DNA of 64,000 bases from Bdellovibrionia bacterium (GTDB lineage: Bacteria > Bdellovibrionota > Bdellovibrionia > Bdellovibrionales > JAGQZY01). The DNA lies in the NCBI GenBank assembly GCA_030424715.1, contig JAUHWH010000002.1, forward strand, positions 335,080-399,079, written 5' to 3'. Both the position numbers and the translations under genes were made by a program. Position 1 is the stretch's first letter; the number at the start of each line of letters is the position of its first letter. The notes beneath the pieces were generated by a model, which worked only from the letters and a program-made list of their open reading frames with translations, ran no database searches and was not told where the DNA came from. Positions 44,648 to 56,078 of this stretch are shown piece after piece.

Positions 44648-46642
44648 TCACCTTATACTTTTAAGGATCTTTCCCAGGGATTCGCCTTTTTGAAGTCCAT
44701 AGCGGGTGGCGAGGTAGTTTTTGCGAAAGCTCTCGAGGGGAGCTTGCCGAGTTGGGTCCTCCTTTTGGGCCCTGATTAAAAAATCACTGGGGCCTTCAAA
44801 AGATTTTTTCTGAATGCCCTTTTTCTCAAGCAGAGTTTGCAGCTTAAGGTAAGCCCTTTGGGTCGAGTCATCGCCGGCCGCGAACAAAGGATTCTTCGAT
44901 CGCAGCCACAGAAAAAACAGGACTAGTACCAGAATAGAAACTCCAAACAAAACCAGCGGATGGAGGTTTCCTAAACCTAACTTTGCAAAAAAATCTTTTT
45001 GCCCCTGCTGATCATACTTCAACAGAAACAAGTTCCATTGGGTGGCTAGGGCATCGGCCGCAAAAAAGCCCTGTTGCCACCAGCCGCGATCGTAGCCAGA
45101 CAGAAAACCCTCGCTTTGGGCCAAGGCCCGTTGGTCGTCGGTGAGCGAGTGGAACACCTCCCCGCCAAGCTCAAAACGTAAAGGGGCGACGAGGGTGGTT
45201 GGATCAAATCGCAACCATTGTTCTTGGGTGTCGGACCAAATTTCAGTCCAAGCATGGGCGTCTTTACTACTGACTCTGTAGTAGTCGCTAAGCTTGTTGC
45301 GTCGCCCCCCATGAAAGCCCACAACCACCCTTGATGGAACATCCGCCAGTCGCATCAACGCCGCGAAGCTCACCGCAAAGTGTTCACAAAACCCCACTCG
45401 CTTTTCAAACAAGAACTCGGCCAACTCTTGAGTCTTTAGGCGCCCCGGGCTTAGTGTGTAGCGAAATTGTGTACTGTAAAACTGCATCAAGCGCTGGGCT
45501 TTTTCTTCGTTTGTGGGTTGTCCTTTTGAGACCTCCTGCACCAGCGATCGCACACGAGGATCGGTCGCCTCCGAAGGAGTCTGTAAATAGAGGGCGCGTT
45601 GGTCGGCGAATAGAGAAGCCCCTTGAGAAGCTCGTAGCGAAGGCGAACCGCCCAACACGGATTGGGCTTCATAAAGAAGTTTCTGGTCAGGAGCTTTCGT
45701 AAAGCGAAAGAGGGAGCCCTCGGTTTGGCGAACCCGTCGCTGCCATTGGGAGTGACGGGGCTCAACCCAGACTCCCCGATCCAAAGTGAAGATCCAATCA
45801 TTAAACACCGGCTGCACCAAGATCTCATAGGCAATGCTCGATACGCTAGTGCCCGCGAGTGGACGAAGTCGGTTCTTTTTAAACTCTCGGGTCAGCCATT
45901 TCATGTTTTGATTTTCGGTCAGTACGCCCCCACGCCAGTAGCGTTGAGTGAGAGCGGGGGCCTCGCCCTTAAAGCGGGCGTGAAAGGCTAGCTGATCGGT
46001 CTGGGCCAACCGAGTCAAACTCCCAGGCTCAAGAGTGTTGCTAAAACCGTCCAGAGCCCCTTGCCTCGAAGGCGCACTTAGAAAACCAGTGGAAAAGCGA
46101 GGGAACACAAAAAACAACAAGACCATGACAGGTGCCACTTGCAAAACAAGTTTCGAACCGGTTTTTAGCAAAGTCCAAATATCAAAGCGAACCTGGGCCC
46201 CGTTGTGCAGCTGCACCAACAGCGCGGTTGTAATCACCAAATCAAAACCTGCAAACAGAGTGATGCCTAAAGATTGTGACTCAAAGAAGCGCGCTAACAG
46301 AAGCATAAAATTAAGAAACAGGAGGACCATGGCGTCACGATAGTCGACCCGATCAATCAGCTTTAACGACACGGCACAGATCAAAAGAGCTGAGCCCGAC
46401 TCAAGCCCCAATATCTGTCCGTAATTCTCGTAGACTAAATAGCTGAGAGCCATTACCAAGACAGCTTTCACAAAGTCATTGGGCAAGCGCACTTTTTGGT
46501 ACTCATAAAGCAACCGCCACACCAAGCAAAACCCACCCACAACTATCGTAGGCACGGAGTGGTCATTCCAATGGGGCAGCAGATTCAACGCCACTAAAAA
46601 AATCAGACTGAGATGGAAAAACCGATTGGGTTGTGGATTCAT
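44648..46642 (-). CDS. TgpA-like membrane transglutaminase-domain protein (DUF3488)
   Basis: A 664-residue inner-membrane protein: five or six N-terminal helices to about 190, a periplasmic transglutaminase-like domain with the Cys-His-Asp set (KRVGFCEHFAVSF, DAHAWTEIW, RFDPTTL), a last helix (LVLFGVSILVLVLFFLWL near 575) and a helical cytosolic tail. This is the TgpA/DUF3488 architecture. It is the last of a trio whose starts overlap stops: MoxR, DUF58, TgpA. The trio is widespread but its job is poorly known. Confidence 0.85.
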   Translation of the reverse strand: MNPQPNRFFHLSLIFLVALNLLPHWNDHSVPTIVVGGFCLVWRLLYEYQKVRLPNDFVKAVLVMALSYLVYENYGQILGLESGSALLICAVSLKLIDRVDYRDAMVLLFLNFMLLLARFFESQSLGITLFAGFDLVITTALLVQLHNGAQVRFDIWTLLKTGSKLVLQVAPVMVLLFFVFPRFSTGFLSAPSRQGALDGFSNTLEPGSLTRLAQTDQLAFHARFKGEAPALTQRYWRGGVLTENQNMKWLTREFKKNRLRPLAGTSVSSIAYEILVQPVFNDWIFTLDRGVWVEPRHSQWQRRVRQTEGSLFRFTKAPDQKLLYEAQSVLGGSPSLRASQGASLFADQRALYLQTPSEATDPRVRSLVQEVSKGQPTNEEKAQRLMQFYSTQFRYTLSPGRLKTQELAEFLFEKRVGFCEHFAVSFAALMRLADVPSRVVVGFHGGRRNKLSDYYRVSSKDAHAWTEIWSDTQEQWLRFDPTTLVAPLRFELGGEVFHSLTDDQRALAQSEGFLSGYDRGWWQQGFFAADALATQWNLFLLKYDQQGQKDFFAKLGLGNLHPLVLFGVSILVLVLFFLWLRSKNPLFAAGDDSTQRAYLKLQTLLEKKGIQKKSFEGPSDFLIRAQKEDPTRQAPLESFRKNYLATRYGLQKGESLGKILKSIR

Positions 46643-47544
46643 ATTCGCCCTCGGGCCTGGGCCAACAGTTGCAGACAGTAAAGCTTGTGGTTCTCACCCG
46701 AGCCCAGCGGCGCCCCTTGCCCCGGCAGTCGAAGACCATAAACCACTGTCCCGGCCTCGCACTGATGAACCCAACGAGAGAGCTGGTGCATTTTTTGCCT
46801 ATGATCACCCTGGGCTTGGGCATAGTCGATCCACAGGGTTTCGCGATGACCATCATCAAATTTTTTAGTCAAGAGCGGTCGTCCACGAGCATAGGCCTTC
46901 CAGTCGATATGCTTTTGAGAATCTCCCTGAATATATTTTTTATGCTCAGAAAAATCATGACCGCCCAGCTGCACGCGGTGTCCTTCTCCCGACCCTCGAT
47001 CATCCACGGCTTGCAACGTCTGCTCCCCCTCGGGCTTTGGATAGATGGCGTAATCCACGGGGAAATCAAAAGTGCGCCAAGTGTAAAAAAAACCAAAAGG
47101 ATAACGGCCCGAGACCTTTATCTTCTTTACGCTCTTCAAGCCCCAGTCGCCCGTTTTGAAAGTAAAAAAATGGGGATGCAGAGAATTTTTATGGATGCGA
47201 TCAACAACTGTATCAATGACGTCCTCGTTGTCTTTGCATTGCACTCGCAGCTGATTGTGTCCCTCTGGATTGCTACTTTTAAGCCATATCATCCCCCGCC
47301 CTTCACTATCACTTGGAGAAAGAAACAGAGTCATCTTTTCAATGGAGAGCGCCTTGATGTTGGCATGGGTCTGCACCATGCCGATTAAAAAAAGGGCGAC
47401 TAGAAAAAAACACAACACGAAGGCCAGATTGTTATTGTATATCGCCCCGCCAGTCAGGCTGACAAAAATACCCAGGCCATACATCAACCCATACTGGGTG
47501 GGAATAATATAGATCTTTTCGCCTTTCTTAAAAATTTTTCTCAA
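46639..47544 (-). CDS. DUF58 domain membrane protein
   Basis: A 301-residue protein with two N-terminal helices (YGLMYGLGIFVSLTGGAIY; LAFVLCFFLVALFLIGMV) and a C-terminal DUF58 core of the VWA-like kind (QGDSQKHIDWKAYARGRPLLTKKF). The RxGxxxxHDFSEHKKYIQGDS element corresponds to the family's R-Y-x-x-GD pattern. It overlaps both neighbours by four bases (ATGA), so all three are co-translated. In such loci MoxR acts as a chaperone-like ATPase on DUF58 or VWA partners. Confidence 0.85.
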   Translation of the reverse strand: MRKIFKKGEKIYIIPTQYGLMYGLGIFVSLTGGAIYNNNLAFVLCFFLVALFLIGMVQTHANIKALSIEKMTLFLSPSDSEGRGMIWLKSSNPEGHNQLRVQCKDNEDVIDTVVDRIHKNSLHPHFFTFKTGDWGLKSVKKIKVSGRYPFGFFYTWRTFDFPVDYAIYPKPEGEQTLQAVDDRGSGEGHRVQLGGHDFSEHKKYIQGDSQKHIDWKAYARGRPLLTKKFDDGHRETLWIDYAQAQGDHRQKMHQLSRWVHQCEAGTVVYGLRLPGQGAPLGSGENHKLYCLQLLAQARGRI

Positions 47545-48473
47545 GGAATCGGCACCGAATGGATGATCTCTTGCGCCAACTGCTCGGCACTTTTATCGGC
47601 AAGGTCTTGGTGATGACGCAAACGATGATTCATAACTGCGACGCCTACGGCTTGATAGTCCTCAGGGATCACAAAGGGACGCCCCTCCAAAAAAGCATAA
47701 GCTTTGGCCGCTTTGTTAAAATCACGGGCGGCGCGAGGCGATAGTCCCCATGATAAGGTGCGGCTTTTCTCGACAATGTCTTGCAAATAATCGAGAGCGG
47801 AGTCGGAGACCGTAACTCCAGCGACCGCCTCGATCATCTCAACAACCTCGTGCGGTGTGAACACGGGCTGTAGCTCTTGGATCCATTGATTTCGATCTCG
47901 ACCACTCAAAATGGACTTTTCCGCTTCACGGCTGGGGAACCCCAACTGCAACTTCATCAAGAATCGATCCAACTGCGATTCTGGCAGGGGAAAAGTACCG
48001 ATATTCTCTTGGGGATTTTGCGTGGCCACCAAAAAGAAGGGTTGCGGCAAATCATAGGACTGCCCATCCATGGAGACTCGGCTCTCTTCCATAGCTTGCA
48101 GGCAGGCACTTTGGGTTTTGGGGGTTGCCCGATTGAGCTCATCGGCTAACAAGAAGTTGGCAAACAAGGGGCCTTTGTGAAACTCGAAACTCTGAGTGTT
48201 CTTATTAAAAATAGAGGTCCCAAGAATATCGGCCGGCAACAGATCGTTGGTGAACTGGATACGCTGCTCTTGGAGCCCAAGGAGCTTCGACAGGGTTTTA
48301 ACCAAACTGGTCTTGCCCATCCCCGGTCGATCCTCTAACAAAAAATGTCCGCCCGCCAACAGGCAGGTGACACCGAGTTTGACCACCGACTCTTTATCGA
48401 CGATCACCTCACCGGCACGCTCCAGCAGGGTTTGCACTTTACGAGACGACTCTTCTAAAAACTTTTTATCCAT
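47541..48473 (-). CDS. MoxR-family AAA+ ATPase
   Basis: A 310-residue ATPase with Walker A DRPGMGKTS (48-56), Walker B LLADELNRA, sensor-1 at FLVATQNP, and the MoxR C-terminal domain (GLSPRAARDFNKAAKAYAFLEGRPFVIPEDYQ). MoxR proteins help assemble or activate complexes with DUF58 or VWA partners. It heads the trio with DUF58 and TgpA. Eleven bases separate it from the recJ stop, so the transcript could continue from recJ. Confidence 0.88.
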   Translation of the reverse strand: MDKKFLEESSRKVQTLLERAGEVIVDKESVVKLGVTCLLAGGHFLLEDRPGMGKTSLVKTLSKLLGLQEQRIQFTNDLLPADILGTSIFNKNTQSFEFHKGPLFANFLLADELNRATPKTQSACLQAMEESRVSMDGQSYDLPQPFFLVATQNPQENIGTFPLPESQLDRFLMKLQLGFPSREAEKSILSGRDRNQWIQELQPVFTPHEVVEMIEAVAGVTVSDSALDYLQDIVEKSRTLSWGLSPRAARDFNKAAKAYAFLEGRPFVIPEDYQAVGVAVMNHRLRHHQDLADKSAEQLAQEIIHSVPIP

Positions 48474-48484
48474 GGATGACTGCC

Positions 48485-50191
48485 TTAGTACTCAATTTTG
48501 AGATCACGAATAAAGGTCTGTAAACTCTCTTGCCCCATATAAAAGTTAATGGAGGGCTCGACAATGACACTCACTCTTTTTGAGGTGAGCTGACGCTTCT
48601 CTTCGATATTATCTGCAAAGAACCACAGCCCGTCAATTTTGTTGCCATCAATATCTTTGAGGACCAATTTGAGATGTTTTTCTTTCAAAACGCGAGTCGA
48701 CGCCACAAAGAGATGATCCATTCGTATTAAGGGAATGGGAAAGCCCACTCCATAAGGCTCCAACTTTTTAAACCAATGTTTGAACTGGTCATCGAGCTCG
48801 GCAAGTTCAGCCTTGAGGTCATAGGTCATTACCTTTTTGACAGGCTTTCGATCGGCATAAAACTCGGCAAGCTTGCTGTTGAAGGCCTCGGCGTTAGCGA
48901 GCTCTAGCTCGAAACCCGCCGCCTGATGGTGGCCACCAAATTGGTTGAGGGTCGCTTTGCAATACTCAAAAGCCTCAAGGAGACTTTCGCCTTTCGGGGC
49001 TCGAGCGCTGCCCACAATTTTATCTTCAATGACAGACCCAACAAAACTGGGCACATCGTGGTTTTGCGAGGCGCGCATCGCAAGCAGCCCAACAATCCCT
49101 TTGTAAAAACTCTCATTGTACTCAAACACAAACTTGAGAGGCGTCTTTGCAACAAGCACACTCTGTAGTTGATCCTCGGCTTCTTTTTGAATTTCGGTGC
49201 GTTTTTTTTGGGCCAATAAGGTTTGGCGGACCAGACTTTCCGCCTCTTTCGCGTCAGTGACTAAAAATAAATCTAAGGCCTGAACCTCCGAGTTCATTCG
49301 CCCCAAAGCATTCAACTTAGGAGCCAGCTGGATACTCACATCCGATGAGGTCAAACCCTTACCAAACAGATTCAATTCACCCATCAGGTGCCTCAAGCCT
49401 CCTCGATCGGTGCGCGCCAATTGTAGAAGACCATGTTGCACCAACGGCCGATTGTCCTCGATCAGTGGCACCATGTCGGTGAGAGTTCCAATGGCAAAAC
49501 AATCCAATAACTTTTTCGGATCAAAAGACTTTTTAAGAAGGCCACGGTCGGTCATGGCTCGTCTTAGCGCCAACACCAAATAAAAGGCCACTCCTGTGCC
49601 ACACAAATGCCCCAAGCCAGAGGGGCAACCCGGCTGATTCGGATTAACAATGGCATGGGCCGCTGGCAGCTCGGCCTTGGCTTGATGATGATCCGTAATA
49701 ATAAAATCAACATCATAAGAGCCAGCCAAATCAACGGCGTCTACGTCGGTAATACCCACATCAACGGTTACAAACAAAGAGATCCCGTGATTGGTAATAA
49801 AGTCTTCGATGATATCGGGGTGAACCCCGTAGCCATCGTCAAAGCGATTAGGCTGGAACGAGAGCAGGTTTTCGAAACCACAATGCTGGAGACCGCGGAT
49901 GAGCAGCGCTAAACCGGGTGTGCCATCCATATCAAAATCGGCGTAGAGGCAAACCTTTTCTTTCCGCTCGTAAGCTTGGATAAGACGGTCCACGGCCAGG
50001 TCCATGTCTTTCAGAGACGATGGGTTTTTGAGGTTTTTTAAACTGTATTCTGAAAAACTTTGGAAGCTCGCGTAGTCCGGAAAACCTCGGGAGGCCATCC
50101 AGCGGCGCACCACTAGAGGGATCTCTTCGGGCCATTGCGAAAGAGCGGAGGGGGTCTCTTGAGAAGGGAGACCACTGGCCTCCCAAAGCAC
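48485..50191 (-). CDS. recJ: Single-stranded-DNA-specific exonuclease RecJ
   Basis: A 568-residue DHH-family 5'-3' exonuclease used in recombination and mismatch repair. Motif I is ADFDMDG (84-90) with its aspartates, motif III is TDHHQ, and the DHHA1 domain ends in FGGHHQAAGFEL; an OB-fold-like part follows. The GTG at 50191 is used; GGGGGAG lies rather far upstream, so the exact start is unsure. It lies between secF and the MoxR trio on the same strand. Confidence 0.88.
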   Translation of the reverse strand: MLWEASGLPSQETPSALSQWPEEIPLVVRRWMASRGFPDYASFQSFSEYSLKNLKNPSSLKDMDLAVDRLIQAYERKEKVCLYADFDMDGTPGLALLIRGLQHCGFENLLSFQPNRFDDGYGVHPDIIEDFITNHGISLFVTVDVGITDVDAVDLAGSYDVDFIITDHHQAKAELPAAHAIVNPNQPGCPSGLGHLCGTGVAFYLVLALRRAMTDRGLLKKSFDPKKLLDCFAIGTLTDMVPLIEDNRPLVQHGLLQLARTDRGGLRHLMGELNLFGKGLTSSDVSIQLAPKLNALGRMNSEVQALDLFLVTDAKEAESLVRQTLLAQKKRTEIQKEAEDQLQSVLVAKTPLKFVFEYNESFYKGIVGLLAMRASQNHDVPSFVGSVIEDKIVGSARAPKGESLLEAFEYCKATLNQFGGHHQAAGFELELANAEAFNSKLAEFYADRKPVKKVMTYDLKAELAELDDQFKHWFKKLEPYGVGFPIPLIRMDHLFVASTRVLKEKHLKLVLKDIDGNKIDGLWFFADNIEEKRQLTSKRVSVIVEPSINFYMGQESLQTFIRDLKIEY

Positions 50192-50233
50192 ATCTTGCTG
50201 AATAGTCTCCCCCTCAAAAACCTGAGATCGCTG

Positions 50234-51181
50234 TTAAGCCGTGGCTCCCCACTGCTTGCTCAAACGCTCGGTCAACATCACCAACGGTGAAGCTACATAT
50301 ATAGACGAATAGGTTCCAACGACCACACCAATACCAAGAGTGAAAGCCAGATCTTCGATCACGCCACCGGCAAAGGTGTAAAGGGCAATAACCGCCAACA
50401 GAGTTGTCACAGACGTTAGAATCGTTCGACTGAGAACATCATTCACCGATCGGTTGATAATAAAATTGAGGTCTTTACCCTTAAAAACATGTTCGTTCTC
50501 ACGAATACGGTCAAAGTTGACGATGGTATCGTTGAGTGAGTAACCGATGATTGTCAAAATGGCCGCTAGAATCTGTACGTTCACCTCTTTGCCAAGCAAA
50601 GAGAAAATACCCAATGTGATAATGGCATCGTGGAACAGGCAGATGACCGCACCGGGGGCGTATTTGTAATCAAAACGAAGGCCGACATAGATAAGAATCA
50701 TAATCAAACTATATAGAATCGCCAAAATTCCCTTGGTTTTTAGTTCAGCACCGACCTGGGGACCCACGGAGTCCACCCGACGAATGGATGATGAATCTAA
50801 AGAGAACTCCTTGATTAGGCCAGAGGTCACGAGCTTAATACGCTCGTTGTTTTTCTCGTTCACTTCTTTTTCGTCAGCGCCATCGGCCATTTGCATACGA
50901 ATGAGAACTTCGTTTTCGGCGCCAAGGGTCTGTACCATCACACTGCCTACCACAGTATCAAGATAGGAGCGAATTTTCGCAACCGGTGGTTCACTGGTAA
51001 ATTGCACTTGCACTTCGGTTCCACCGGCAAAATCGATACCGTATTTAAAACCTTGGCTTACAATGACTCCACAACAGAGAACAATAAGCACCAATGAAAC
51101 AATTGAAAACGCGGGAGCCACTTTCATAAAAGCAAAGCGCCCTGGATCGTTCATTCCTCTATTACCTTTTGCATTCGACAT
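50234..51181 (-). CDS. secF: Protein translocase subunit SecF
   Basis: A 315-residue inner-membrane protein that, with SecD and YajC, uses the proton gradient to pull proteins through SecYEG. Six helices are visible, with the family block GIDFAGGTEVQVQF early, and IGYSLNDTIVNFDRIREN in the membrane half containing the conserved Asp/Arg. It follows secD by 16 bases. Confidence 0.95.
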   Translation of the reverse strand: MSNAKGNRGMNDPGRFAFMKVAPAFSIVSLVLIVLCCGVIVSQGFKYGIDFAGGTEVQVQFTSEPPVAKIRSYLDTVVGSVMVQTLGAENEVLIRMQMADGADEKEVNEKNNERIKLVTSGLIKEFSLDSSSIRRVDSVGPQVGAELKTKGILAILYSLIMILIYVGLRFDYKYAPGAVICLFHDAIITLGIFSLLGKEVNVQILAAILTIIGYSLNDTIVNFDRIRENEHVFKGKDLNFIINRSVNDVLSRTILTSVTTLLAVIALYTFAGGVIEDLAFTLGIGVVVGTYSSIYVASPLVMLTERLSKQWGATA

Positions 51182-51197
51182 ATCTTTTTAGTCCTTA

Positions 51198-52919
51198 TTA
51201 TGGGGCGATGTTAAGTTTGAGTTTACCAACAACCAGATTCAGTATCGTGCGGGTGAAGAAAATCGCAGTGAACATCGACGTGATGATCCCCACCAAAAGA
51301 GTCACAGCAAAACCACGAATCGGACCGGTACCAAAATACATCAAAACAACACAAACAGCGGCCGTGGTGATGTTGGCATCGAGAATGGCCGTAAAGGCGC
51401 GAGCGTAACCCTCTTTAATGGCCCCGGCAAGGCCGGCTCCTTTGGCGATCTCCTCTTTGATACGCTCAAAGATAATCACGTTGGCATCAACCGCCATACC
51501 AATGGTCAATACGATACCCGCAACGCCTGGTAAGGTGAGTGTCGCTTTCAGAGACGTGAGAATCGCCAAGATCATTAAGATGTTAAAACCAAGGGCCACG
51601 TCGGCCAAAACTCCATAGCTGCGGTAGAAAACAATCATAAAGACAAAAACAAGAAGGCCGCCAATCAATCCAGCAAACTTGCCTTTTTCAATGGAGTCTT
51701 TACCGAGGGTCGGCCCCACGGTTCGTTCTTCCAATTGCTCGAGCTCAGCAGGCAAGGCTCCTGAGCGCAGTACCATTGCCGTTAGATTGGCATCGTCCAT
51801 GGTCTTTTGCCGGTCACCCGTGCCAGACATTTCGATGGAACCGCGGCCGCCAGTGATGGGCTCTTTTAAGCGAGGTGCTGATTGCACCACACCGTCAAGA
51901 ACGATGGCCATTTGTTTTTTTACGTGAGTTGTTGTCAATTCACCAAACTCTTTAGCCCCTTTGGCATCAAACGAAAACACCACAATAGGCTGTCCGATTT
52001 GATCGAGAGTCACCGCCGCGTCGTTAAGGGTTTCACCGCTCATCATGGCATCGGCCTGCAGAACATACGGAATTTTACCAGCCTCTAGAGTTTTGGCATT
52101 CTCGGCTTTTTGAAAGCGAACCACTCGATCTTTCGGCAATCTGTCTTTAAGGGCTTCATCCATTTTTTTGATGTAGTCCGAATACCGAAGGTTGTCTTTA
52201 CCAAGAGCAAAGCCCTGCTGGGCCTCAACTTCGCTGACCCAAGTCATAAGCTCTTCAAATTTAGCCGTGCCCTGCATAAACTCAGGGTCCCAGATCATAA
52301 AGGCCAATTTGGCCGTCTTGTTGATCAGCTCTTTGGCTTGATTAGAATCTTGAACACCAGGAAGCTGCACTAAAATACGACTGTCACTTTGGGCTGCGAT
52401 GGTGGGCTCTTTCACGCCGAACTCATCGATTCGATTGCGAATGGTCTCAATCGTACGATCAACAAGACTCTTTTTAAAGACCCTCATTTCAGCTTCGTAA
52501 AAGCGCGACTCGATAAAGGAGTCTTTAACTTCAAGGGTCTGAAAGTTCCGCCCTTGCCCGTAAGTGCTGTCTTCCATATAGGAAACCACTGCGTCTTTGT
52601 CCGCTGGGTTAAAATTCACCCGAACGCGGCCGGTTTTTGCGTCCAACAACTCGACTTCACCAAGAGTCACTTTCTTTTCTTTAAGGAGTTCTTGCTTCAT
52701 GGTGTAGCTCATCTTTTTGATGCGAGCCTCGACGGCGCTATCGACATCAATCCCGAGGACCAAGTGCAGCCCGCCCTGGATATCCAAACCATAAGACAGT
52801 TTGTCTTGGGTCGGCCACCAAAAGCCAGACGTGTTAACAAAGTTGGGCATGGTCCAGGCTAAACTAAGCCCCAAAACCACAAGAACAACGGCGATTCGTG
52901 CATTTAAACTTTCAAACAT
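51198..52919 (-). CDS. secD: Protein translocase subunit SecD
   Basis: A 573-residue protein with a first helix (IAVVLVVLGLSLAW), a large periplasmic part starting with YGLDIQGGLHLVLGIDVD and containing the P1 segment, then helices carrying GMAVDANVIIFERIKEE, the proton-relay motif. Partner of SecF in protein export. It lies directly after yajC (two-base gap) and before secF. Confidence 0.96.
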   Translation of the reverse strand: MFESLNARIAVVLVVLGLSLAWTMPNFVNTSGFWWPTQDKLSYGLDIQGGLHLVLGIDVDSAVEARIKKMSYTMKQELLKEKKVTLGEVELLDAKTGRVRVNFNPADKDAVVSYMEDSTYGQGRNFQTLEVKDSFIESRFYEAEMRVFKKSLVDRTIETIRNRIDEFGVKEPTIAAQSDSRILVQLPGVQDSNQAKELINKTAKLAFMIWDPEFMQGTAKFEELMTWVSEVEAQQGFALGKDNLRYSDYIKKMDEALKDRLPKDRVVRFQKAENAKTLEAGKIPYVLQADAMMSGETLNDAAVTLDQIGQPIVVFSFDAKGAKEFGELTTTHVKKQMAIVLDGVVQSAPRLKEPITGGRGSIEMSGTGDRQKTMDDANLTAMVLRSGALPAELEQLEERTVGPTLGKDSIEKGKFAGLIGGLLVFVFMIVFYRSYGVLADVALGFNILMILAILTSLKATLTLPGVAGIVLTIGMAVDANVIIFERIKEEIAKGAGLAGAIKEGYARAFTAILDANITTAAVCVVLMYFGTGPIRGFAVTLLVGIITSMFTAIFFTRTILNLVVGKLKLNIAP

Positions 52920-52921
52920 AC

Positions 52922-53263
52922 CTAGCCTTCTTTTACTGGCTGAGAAACATGAGCTTTTAACACTCGGATGCTTACGTCATCAGCGATTTCAAGTTTCACA
53001 TACTTTTCTGTGAGACCTTCAATGGTCCCGAAAATTCCACTGCTTGTCAAAACACGATCACCCTTCTTCAACGCTTTGAGGAATTCCTGTTGGGTTTTCT
53101 GCTTTTTGATTTGCGGCCTCATCATCAGGAAATAAAAGATGAAGACCATGGCGACGATGGGGACCATATTCATCATAAAACTGGGCTCCTCGGCCGCTTT
53201 TGCTTGGGCCAAGGCTATATTTGCGTAACTAACGATCAATAATAGGCTGAAAAGTCGACTCAC
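52922..53263 (-). CDS. yajC: YajC, preprotein translocase accessory subunit
   Basis: A 113-residue protein with a signal-like start, a helix (MNMVPIVAMVFIFYFLMMRPQ) and the family pattern RPQIKKQKTQQEFLKALKKGDRVLTSSGIFGTI. It joins SecDF at the translocon. GAGGAGG precedes the ATG. The gene lies between tgt and secD, the common queA-tgt-yajC-secD-secF order. Confidence 0.93.
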   Translation of the reverse strand: MSRLFSLLLIVSYANIALAQAKAAEEPSFMMNMVPIVAMVFIFYFLMMRPQIKKQKTQQEFLKALKKGDRVLTSSGIFGTIEGLTEKYVKLEIADDVSIRVLKAHVSQPVKEG

Positions 53264-53386
53264 GGACCCTCCTCATTAAAACAGCGAAGGAGAGGTATAC
53301 CCGTAAATCACCGTATTTACAAAAAGAGGGTGCCGCTACCGCTGAGCACCGTAAGTCCCGCCCTCCCCTATTGCTGCGACGCATTT

Positions 53387-55491
<2,105 letters not shown>

Positions 55492-55498
55492 TTCCGGG

Positions 55499-55527
55499 AA
55501 AATAGAGGCTACGACGCAAGATCACAA
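55499..55527 (-). promoter_or_regulatory. Candidate queA promoter for a leaderless transcript
   Basis: On the minus strand TTGTGA (55522-55527), a 17-bp spacer and TATTTT (55499-55504) precede the queA ATG at 55491, leaving seven bases between the -10 box and the start codon. Confidence 0.4.
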
Positions 55528-55529
55528 GC

Positions 55530-55557
55530 AAAAAAAGGGAGAGCACTTCGCTCTCCC
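55530..55557 (-). terminator. Strong intrinsic terminator on the minus strand upstream of queA
   Basis: The stem is gggagagc (55537-55544) with gctctccc (55550-55557) around a five-base loop, followed on the minus strand by seven T residues (55530-55536). It lies before queA, so it ends some other transcript coming from the 55.6-55.9 kb region. Confidence 0.75.
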
Positions 55558-55873
55558 TGTAAAGCCTCTTTAATAATCCATGGGCTTTGAACACAACACA
55601 CTTCAGCCTAGCACAAGAGGCTAAATTTGTTGGCTCGCGTGGCGCGCGAGCCAACCAATGGGGAATAAACAACACAACTCTTTGGAGGTCTCACGACCGG
55701 TCATCATGACCATAACGAGCCTCCATCCTAGAGACCCGGGGCACCTTCTCGGTGCTTATTAATTAGATACTTGAGACCCACGATCGGTTAGAGTTTTTTG
55801 TAATTAATGCACAGTTTCGAACTGAGCCCTCTGGGCCCCCAAAATCAAGACGCACCGTTGACTTTGGAGGAGG
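55530..55873 (-). ncRNA. Candidate structured non-coding RNA of about 340 nt
   Basis: Read on the minus strand, a possible -10 (TATAAA, 55880-55885) is followed by successive hairpins and ends in the terminator at 55530. Stems include gcacc/ggtgc (55741-55755), a long branched hairpin ggaggtctc (55684-55692) with gagcctcc (55717-55724) enclosing ggtca/tgacc (55699-55711), an 11-bp GC stem (55629-55639 with 55645-55655), and agcctctt/aagaggct (55563-55570 with 55615-55622). Two further gagaccc copies (55731, 55773) could compete for the ggtctc arm. It does not match RNase P RNA, tmRNA, SRP RNA or preQ1 aptamers that I can recognise. The 5' end is a guess. Confidence 0.4.
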
Positions 55874-55907
55874 CCCAAGTTTATAAAATGTCTTCGATTT
55901 TCCCAAT

Positions 55908-55946
55908 GCGCCAGTGTTGGAATTGGTAGACAAGCCAGCTTGAGGG
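55908..55946 (+). pseudogene. 5'-half tRNA-Leu remnant
   Basis: These 39 bases match the first 39 of the intact tRNA-Leu at 56124 in 36 positions, from the acceptor 5' strand through the D arm to the anticodon loop (cttgaggg), then diverge at once. It cannot form a tRNA. Confidence 0.85.
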
Positions 55947-55959
55947 CATTGCGCGACGA

Positions 55960-56003
55960 CTTTTCAGGGTTTTTTATTGTTACAAGCCTGTTACCCTGAA
56001 AAG
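55960..56003. repeat. Inverted repeat with 11-bp arms
   Basis: cttttcagggt (55960-55970) is complementary to accctgaaaag (55993-56003). A six-T run follows the left arm, and the loop holds two GTTAC motifs, the second sharing bases with the right arm. Confidence 0.75.
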
Positions 56004-56074
56004 ACAGGAACTTAGGAGCTTAAAAATTATTTTTGGGGCTCTCTAAAAAAATAGGCTGGTAACACTATTGTAAC
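55979..56074. promoter_or_regulatory. Four GTTAC motifs in two opposed pairs with 11-bp spacing
   Basis: GTTAC occurs at 55979-55983 and 55990-55994; its complement GTAAC at 56059-56063 and 56070-56074. Spacing within each pair is exactly 11 bp, one helical turn. Such opposed pairs suit a dimeric regulator or recombinase arm sites. No binder is known. Confidence 0.45.
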
Positions 56075-56078
56075 TAAA

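Noticed and set aside
55530-55873. c-di-GMP (GEMM) riboswitch or the abundant Bdellovibrio merRNA
   Set aside because: A short CAAAGCC string is present but the rest of the conserved GEMM core was not found; only a covariance search could revive this.
55530-55873. RNase P RNA or tmRNA
   Set aside because: The size is suitable, but the conserved P4 strands of RNase P and the tRNA-like ends of tmRNA are not visible.
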